DNA from: Fidelibacterota bacterium
GTDB lineage: Bacteria; Fidelibacterota; Marinisomatia; SCGC-AAA003-L08; JACNLC01
Direction: 5' to 3'
Assembly (NCBI GenBank): GCA_018657495.1
Contig: JABHXA010000015.1
Location: 1-64,000, forward strand
Length of the DNA: 64,000 nucleotides
Of the stretch, positions 62,197-64,000 are shown piece by piece. Position 1 is the first letter of the stretch. Each line of letters begins with the position of its first letter. The position numbers and the translations under genes are program-made. A model generated the notes under the pieces. The model made no database searches. It saw nothing but the letters and a program-made list of their open reading frames with translations, and was not told the origin of the DNA.

Positions 62197-62403
62197 TCAC
62201 TCTTTGTAATGTATATCGTACCCATAACGTTTAACTAGAGCAGGTGTGGATTCTATGGTAATAACAAGCAGTCTTTTATTTAGATCATAATCAAATCGCC
62301 AGTTTTCATTGTCAGATAATTTTGAATGCTTAATTGCCCCGGGATAGAATTCTATATGAGTAGAATCCGATATTGGGAAGTATGTAATAGTGGGGAGGGG
62401 CAT
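62197..62403 (-). CDS. Small DUF2283-like protein
   Basis: A 68-aa frame with alternating strands (ITYFPISDSTHIEFYPG, then ENWRFDYDLNKRLLVITIESTPALVKRYG). The layout is like DUF2283 proteins, in which a short beta sheet is followed by an 'I-E-I' strand. Those genes often pair with DUF4258 partners, and none is visible here. The ribosome binding site is weak and the assignment is tentative. Confidence 0.4.
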   Translation of the reverse strand: MPLPTITYFPISDSTHIEFYPGAIKHSKLSDNENWRFDYDLNKRLLVITIESTPALVKRYGYDIHYKE

Positions 62404-62498
62404 AGAATTTTCTAGGAATATCCCTTAATTAAATTGAAATTCCCACTCAAGGACACTCAAGTGGGGATAATTATGCCGGCCTACCGGCGGTAACGGAA

Positions 62499-62990
62499 TT
62501 ATTTTTCTACGATAAAATTTTTGTTAGCAGCTTTAAAGCTATCTATGAGAATATTAAGATCCAGTATTGGCAAATATTGATTTTTATACGCATCATTTTT
62601 TACAACAGATACAAGCATACCTCTTGTATTACCAATTGCTATTGAAAATAAAGTTCTAATAATATCATCTTTTATACGATATTTAGTGTTCCCGATCTTC
62701 TCAATAACATTATCGGAATTTTTGATTTCAAAGATTGTTTTAGTAATAATTCCAAATAAATCCATCTTTTTTTCATGAGAGAATTTTACATTAAAATTGA
62801 TCGAGAAAATTTCTTTATTTTCACTAATATCAAATTTTGCTTGCATTGAAACAAGGAGGGGGACCCCTTTACTTAATTCCTCAGCATATTCTGCGGGATC
62901 AACTTCAAAAAAACTAATTGTTTTGATGTCTCTGATCGCTATGCTGATCAATAAATTATCAGCATTTTCTTTTACTTTCTTTTTACTCAT
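62499..62990 (-). CDS. SecB-like chaperone of a toxin-antitoxin-chaperone operon
   Basis: A 163-aa cytosolic protein with a SecB-like layout: long beta strands (ISFFEVDPAEYAEEL, PLLVSMQAKFDI, EIFSINFNVKFSHE, FGIITKTIFEIKN), then a helix and the C-terminal block FSIAIGNTRGMLVSVVKNDAYKNQYLPILDLNIL. That block corresponds to the SecB TxxRG region and its LPxxD strand. It begins 6 nt after the antitoxin gene. In known TAC systems a dedicated SecB-like protein folds the antitoxin; I infer the same role here. Confidence 0.65.
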   Translation of the reverse strand: MSKKKVKENADNLLISIAIRDIKTISFFEVDPAEYAEELSKGVPLLVSMQAKFDISENKEIFSINFNVKFSHEKKMDLFGIITKTIFEIKNSDNVIEKIGNTKYRIKDDIIRTLFSIAIGNTRGMLVSVVKNDAYKNQYLPILDLNILIDSFKAANKNFIVEK

Positions 62991-62996
62991 AGATGT

Positions 62997-63467
62997 TTAA
63001 TTAAAAGACTGAATAGGGGTCGGTGCATTGGTTTGTCTAAGCGGTGATGAATAGAGATTACCATGTTTATCAATGGAAAAATCTGACCCAATACCCTGCA
63101 TAATTACAATAGCGACCCCTGGATTTGGAGAGGCTCTAAATGGCAAGTCTGTGGGAATGGTGGTGGAATGATATTGTACTGTATACTTGTTCATCCTTTC
63201 CTCGATAACCTGATCTAGGTCAGTAAACTCAATTTTTGGTGCAAGTCCAACTGCGAGTGAGAGTTCAACAAGTTTTTCTAATTTGTGGTTGAAATTACCG
63301 TTCAAGACTTGGGAAATATACCCTTTTGAGCAACCAAGTTCATTTGCAAGCTCAGTTCTGTTTAAGCTTTTTCTTTCCATATACGAATCAATTGCTGCAA
63401 ATAGTGTGTGGCGAATTCTCTCAAGCCAGAACGTTTTTGTTTTCATCAATGTTCGAATATCAATCAT
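62997..63467 (-). CDS. HigA-like antitoxin (XRE helix-turn-helix) with C-terminal extension
   Basis: A 156-aa protein. Residues about 30-85 form an XRE helix-turn-helix (RKSLNRTELANELGCSKGYISQVLNGNFNHKLEKLVELSLAVGL). The C-terminal 60 residues (IPTDLPFRASPNPG to TPIQSFN) are low in predicted structure and could be the chaperone-addiction tail known from TAC antitoxins. It starts 1 nt after the toxin stop codon and is followed by the SecB-like gene. Confidence 0.75.
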   Translation of the reverse strand: MIDIRTLMKTKTFWLERIRHTLFAAIDSYMERKSLNRTELANELGCSKGYISQVLNGNFNHKLEKLVELSLAVGLAPKIEFTDLDQVIEERMNKYTVQYHSTTIPTDLPFRASPNPGVAIVIMQGIGSDFSIDKHGNLYSSPLRQTNAPTPIQSFN

Positions 63468-63468
63468 T

Positions 63469-63885
63469 TTATATTCCTCTTCCTATTATAGTTGTATTTT
63501 CGTCAATAGCTTTAAAATATTGAGCTTTTATCCTTCTCATCTTTATTAGTTGTTTTTTCTGATCTTTTTTAAATCCACCAATTACAATAATTCTTCCAGT
63601 CCCCTCATCTTCAAAACAGTATAATCTTAGCTCACCTGCTCTAAATTCGTAATCGACATATTTGTCAGATTTTGACCTTTTTAATTGTTTAAATCGTGTA
63701 CTAATTGGTTTGTTACCCCCAGACATCCAGTCAATAATTTGACTGATGTTGTCAAGCTGAGCTTCATGGGAGTTTTTGTGTCTGTCGGTGAAATCGTCGT
63801 ATCCGCACTTACCTTTGATTGCTAGTTTGTAAAATATTAATGGTGTATACTCACCAAGTATGTTAATTATTTCAAATCTACACAT
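63469..63885 (-). CDS. HigB/Gp49-like toxin
   Basis: A 138-aa protein. The C-terminal core VDYEFRAGELRLYCFEDEGTGRIIVIGGFKKDQKKQLIKMRRIKAQYF fits the HigB/phage Gp49 branch of the RelE superfamily, which cuts mRNA on ribosomes. The N-terminal 45 residues are an extension. Gene order toxin-antitoxin-chaperone and very short spacers support one operon. The start at 63885 has no good ribosome binding site. An inverted repeat lies just upstream. Confidence 0.7.
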   Translation of the reverse strand: MCRFEIINILGEYTPLIFYKLAIKGKCGYDDFTDRHKNSHEAQLDNISQIIDWMSGGNKPISTRFKQLKRSKSDKYVDYEFRAGELRLYCFEDEGTGRIIVIGGFKKDQKKQLIKMRRIKAQYFKAIDENTTIIGRGI

Positions 63886-63888
63886 AGA

Positions 63889-63906
63889 GTTTAGTTATAG
63901 CTAAAC
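63889..63906. promoter_or_regulatory. Possible operator of the HigB-HigA-SecB-like operon
   Basis: GTTTAG-N6-CTAAAC is an inverted repeat immediately upstream of the toxin start codon, where a HigA-type antitoxin would bind its own promoter. Confidence 0.5.
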
Positions 63907-64000
63907 ATCTATTGCAATACTTAATATTGTAACAAATTATTAACAATTTCCCGGTGATATTCAATATATGTGACTTTGACACATTTCTCTCCTCAAACCC

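Overview
The window is AT-rich bacterial chromosome. It probably comes from a marine, FCB-superphylum-like organism; Candidatus Marinimicrobia (SAR406) is my best guess. The guess rests on many secreted proteins ending in paired dockerin-type repeats, on type IX secretion C-terminal sorting domains, on beta-helix and VCBS exoproteins and on an S-adenosylmethionine (SAM) riboswitch of class II. No rRNA or complete tRNA is present to settle it. Everything below was read by eye from the sequence; no database was searched.

Region 1 (1-7.9 kb) is a minus-strand operon for the whole activated methyl cycle: metH, metF, metK, ahcY. A SAM-II riboswitch and an intrinsic-terminator hairpin sit directly in front of metH, and a terminator follows ahcY. 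MetK makes SAM, AhcY recycles S-adenosylhomocysteine to homocysteine, and MetH with MetF remakes methionine, so the riboswitch senses the product of its own operon. Region 2 (8-12.5 kb) holds a dockerin beta-helix protein, a UDP-glucuronate decarboxylase, a small heme-motif protein with an unknown partner, and a VKOR-DsbA-type disulfide enzyme.

Region 3 (12.6-31 kb) contains two parallel export modules. One is TetR, RND transporter, LolA-like protein, second TetR and RIC iron-sulfur repair protein. The other is Rrf2 regulator, RND transporter, LolA-like protein and outer-membrane barrel. Each regulator gene has a palindrome at its promoter that looks like its operator. Between the modules lie an SDR, a porin-like protein, a CPBP protease, a PH-domain protein, a large Asp-box dockerin protein and a folate-biopterin-type transporter. 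A Phd/RelE toxin-antitoxin pair follows at 31.1 kb.

Region 4 (32-61.5 kb) is an accessory region of secreted proteins: LamG, endonuclease, beta-helix, cadherin-like, PQQ-propeller, FISUMP, metalloprotease and VCBS types. Counting the copies outside this region, thirteen genes in the window carry dockerin repeats. Two of these proteins also carry cohesin-like modules followed by type IX sorting domains. One protein combines a secreted class II glutamine-amidotransferase-like domain, whose N-terminal Cys appears to be Ser, with two beta-helices and a dockerin. Gene remnants, a frameshifted dockerin gene and internal duplications show active remodelling. Three tRNA 3'-half-like fragments (anticodons CAU, GGU, GCU), each joined to the same flanking repeat, punctuate 46.9-61.8 kb and look like attachment scars of integrative cassettes.

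Region 5 (62-64 kb) carries a small DUF2283-like ORF and a minus-strand HigB-HigA-SecB-like operon, which looks like a toxin-antitoxin-chaperone system.
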